Assembly (NCBI GenBank): GCA_964526295.1
Contig: CAZGKW010000051.1
Coordinates: 1-28,059 of the forward strand
Length of the DNA: 28,059 bases
Direction: 5' to 3'
Source: CAZGKW01 sp964526295
GTDB lineage: Bacteria > Planctomycetota > Phycisphaerae > FEN-1346
Under the pieces are notes generated by a model, which worked only from the letters and a program-made list of their open reading frames with translations, had not been told where the DNA came from and searched no databases. The stretch's first letter is position 1, and every line of letters begins with the position of its first letter. This document shows, piece after piece, positions 24,821-28,059 of this stretch. The position numbers and the translations under genes are program-made.

Positions 24821-24840
24821 CCGCGAACTGGCGTTCGCGG
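24821..24840 (-). terminator. hairpin downstream of hppA
   Basis: CCGCGAAC (24821-24828) pairs with GTTCGCGG (24833-24840) around TGGC, 22 bases after the hppA stop. The stem is strong, but no T-run follows on the minus strand. Confidence 0.45.
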
Positions 24841-24861
24841 CTCGGGGAGCCGGGCTCGGAG

Positions 24862-27648
<2,787 letters not shown>

Positions 27649-28059
27649 CGTGCATTTCTCCGATTTTGAGGCGGTCCGAGCCTGCCCGCGGGCCCCCTGG
27701 TGCCGACCCCCTCAGATCAACCGCCCCCCGAGCACCGCCCAGCCCCGACCAGACGGGCAGACCCGCATACGCCGTCCCACGGGCCGAAGCGGGCCGCACG
27801 TTGTACGGGCTGGCCGCCGCCGGAGCAAGCGAAAAACGCGTCCAAGCCGGGCCGCCGCACCCGCGGGGGGCGAAATAGCTACGCCCGGCCGCATACACTA
27901 TAATTTTCCGAGGGGTCCGCGGAAGGGGCCGAAAACCCGGCCTTTCGAGCTGGCCGCAGGCGCGATTTCAACGCCGAGATGGCGGGGTTCGCCGAGCTAA
28001 GTCGTTTAACGCCAAGGGCTTAGAGAGATTCATCCTGCTAAGGGTACCCGCGTACGGTT
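27649..28059. other. right-edge region upstream of hppA
   Basis: No gene is recognised in these 411 bases. A perfect -10-like TATAAT lies at 27899-27904 on the plus strand; on the minus strand the overlapping TATAGT (27902-27897) could serve hppA, but neither has a good -35 box. The frame opening at 27898 on the minus strand is Gly/Pro/Arg-rich and overlaps the hppA start, so it was left out. Sequence after 27980 is less GC-rich, but its frames are short. Confidence 0.45.

Overview
The window is GC-rich (coding third positions are mostly G or C) and bacterial. The gene set suggests a member of the Planctomycetota, perhaps Phycisphaerae-like: formylglycine sulfatases, a PEP-CTERM surface protein, GH50-like and PL22 carbohydrate enzymes, a K+-dependent-type membrane pyrophosphatase paired with pyruvate phosphate dikinase, and AT-rich dispersed repeats. 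The assignment rests on gene content only.

Layout. 1-4175: a lipoprotein metallopeptidase (-), a zone of decayed gene fragments with a hairpin repeat, a very small beta-carbonic-anhydrase-like gene (+) and a membrane-anchored EEP-family phosphatase/nuclease (-). 4516-14445: a plus-strand carbohydrate region holding a parallel beta-helix protein, a secreted beta-trefoil PEP-CTERM protein, then a cluster of GH50-like hydrolase, sulfatase, nitrilase-family amidohydrolase and SDR oxidoreductase (the last two overlap by 4 bp), followed by a DUF3034 outer-membrane-type protein, a strong terminator and an oligogalacturonate lyase (PL22). The four polysaccharide-active proteins lack signal peptides, so degradation of sulfated or uronate-rich glycans may take place inside the cell.

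14518-16876: ispG (-), apparently transcribed as a leaderless mRNA, divergent from nikR (+). The nikR promoter overlaps a perfect inverted repeat with the half-site spacing of the E. coli NikR operator. Next comes a broken ADP-ribosylglycohydrolase gene and a second copy of the hairpin repeat. 17046-27648: a minus-strand block of housekeeping genes: DUF4126 membrane protein, ppdK (with a Lys/Ala-rich tail), a small membrane protein, queE, argS (with an in-frame AT-rich repeat insertion), rsfS (TTG start, apparently coupled to a 20-codon upstream ORF), and hppA (with a large loop insertion and an N-terminal extension). PpdK makes or consumes PPi and HppA turns PPi into an ion gradient, so the two may be linked in a PPi-based energy economy.

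I saw no tRNA, rRNA, CRISPR array, transposase or phage gene. The clearest unusual features are the repeat inserted in argS, the NikR operator, the leaderless ispG promoter, the tails and insertions of PpdK and HppA, and the signal-peptide-free glycan enzymes. I did not identify a wholly new multi-gene system.
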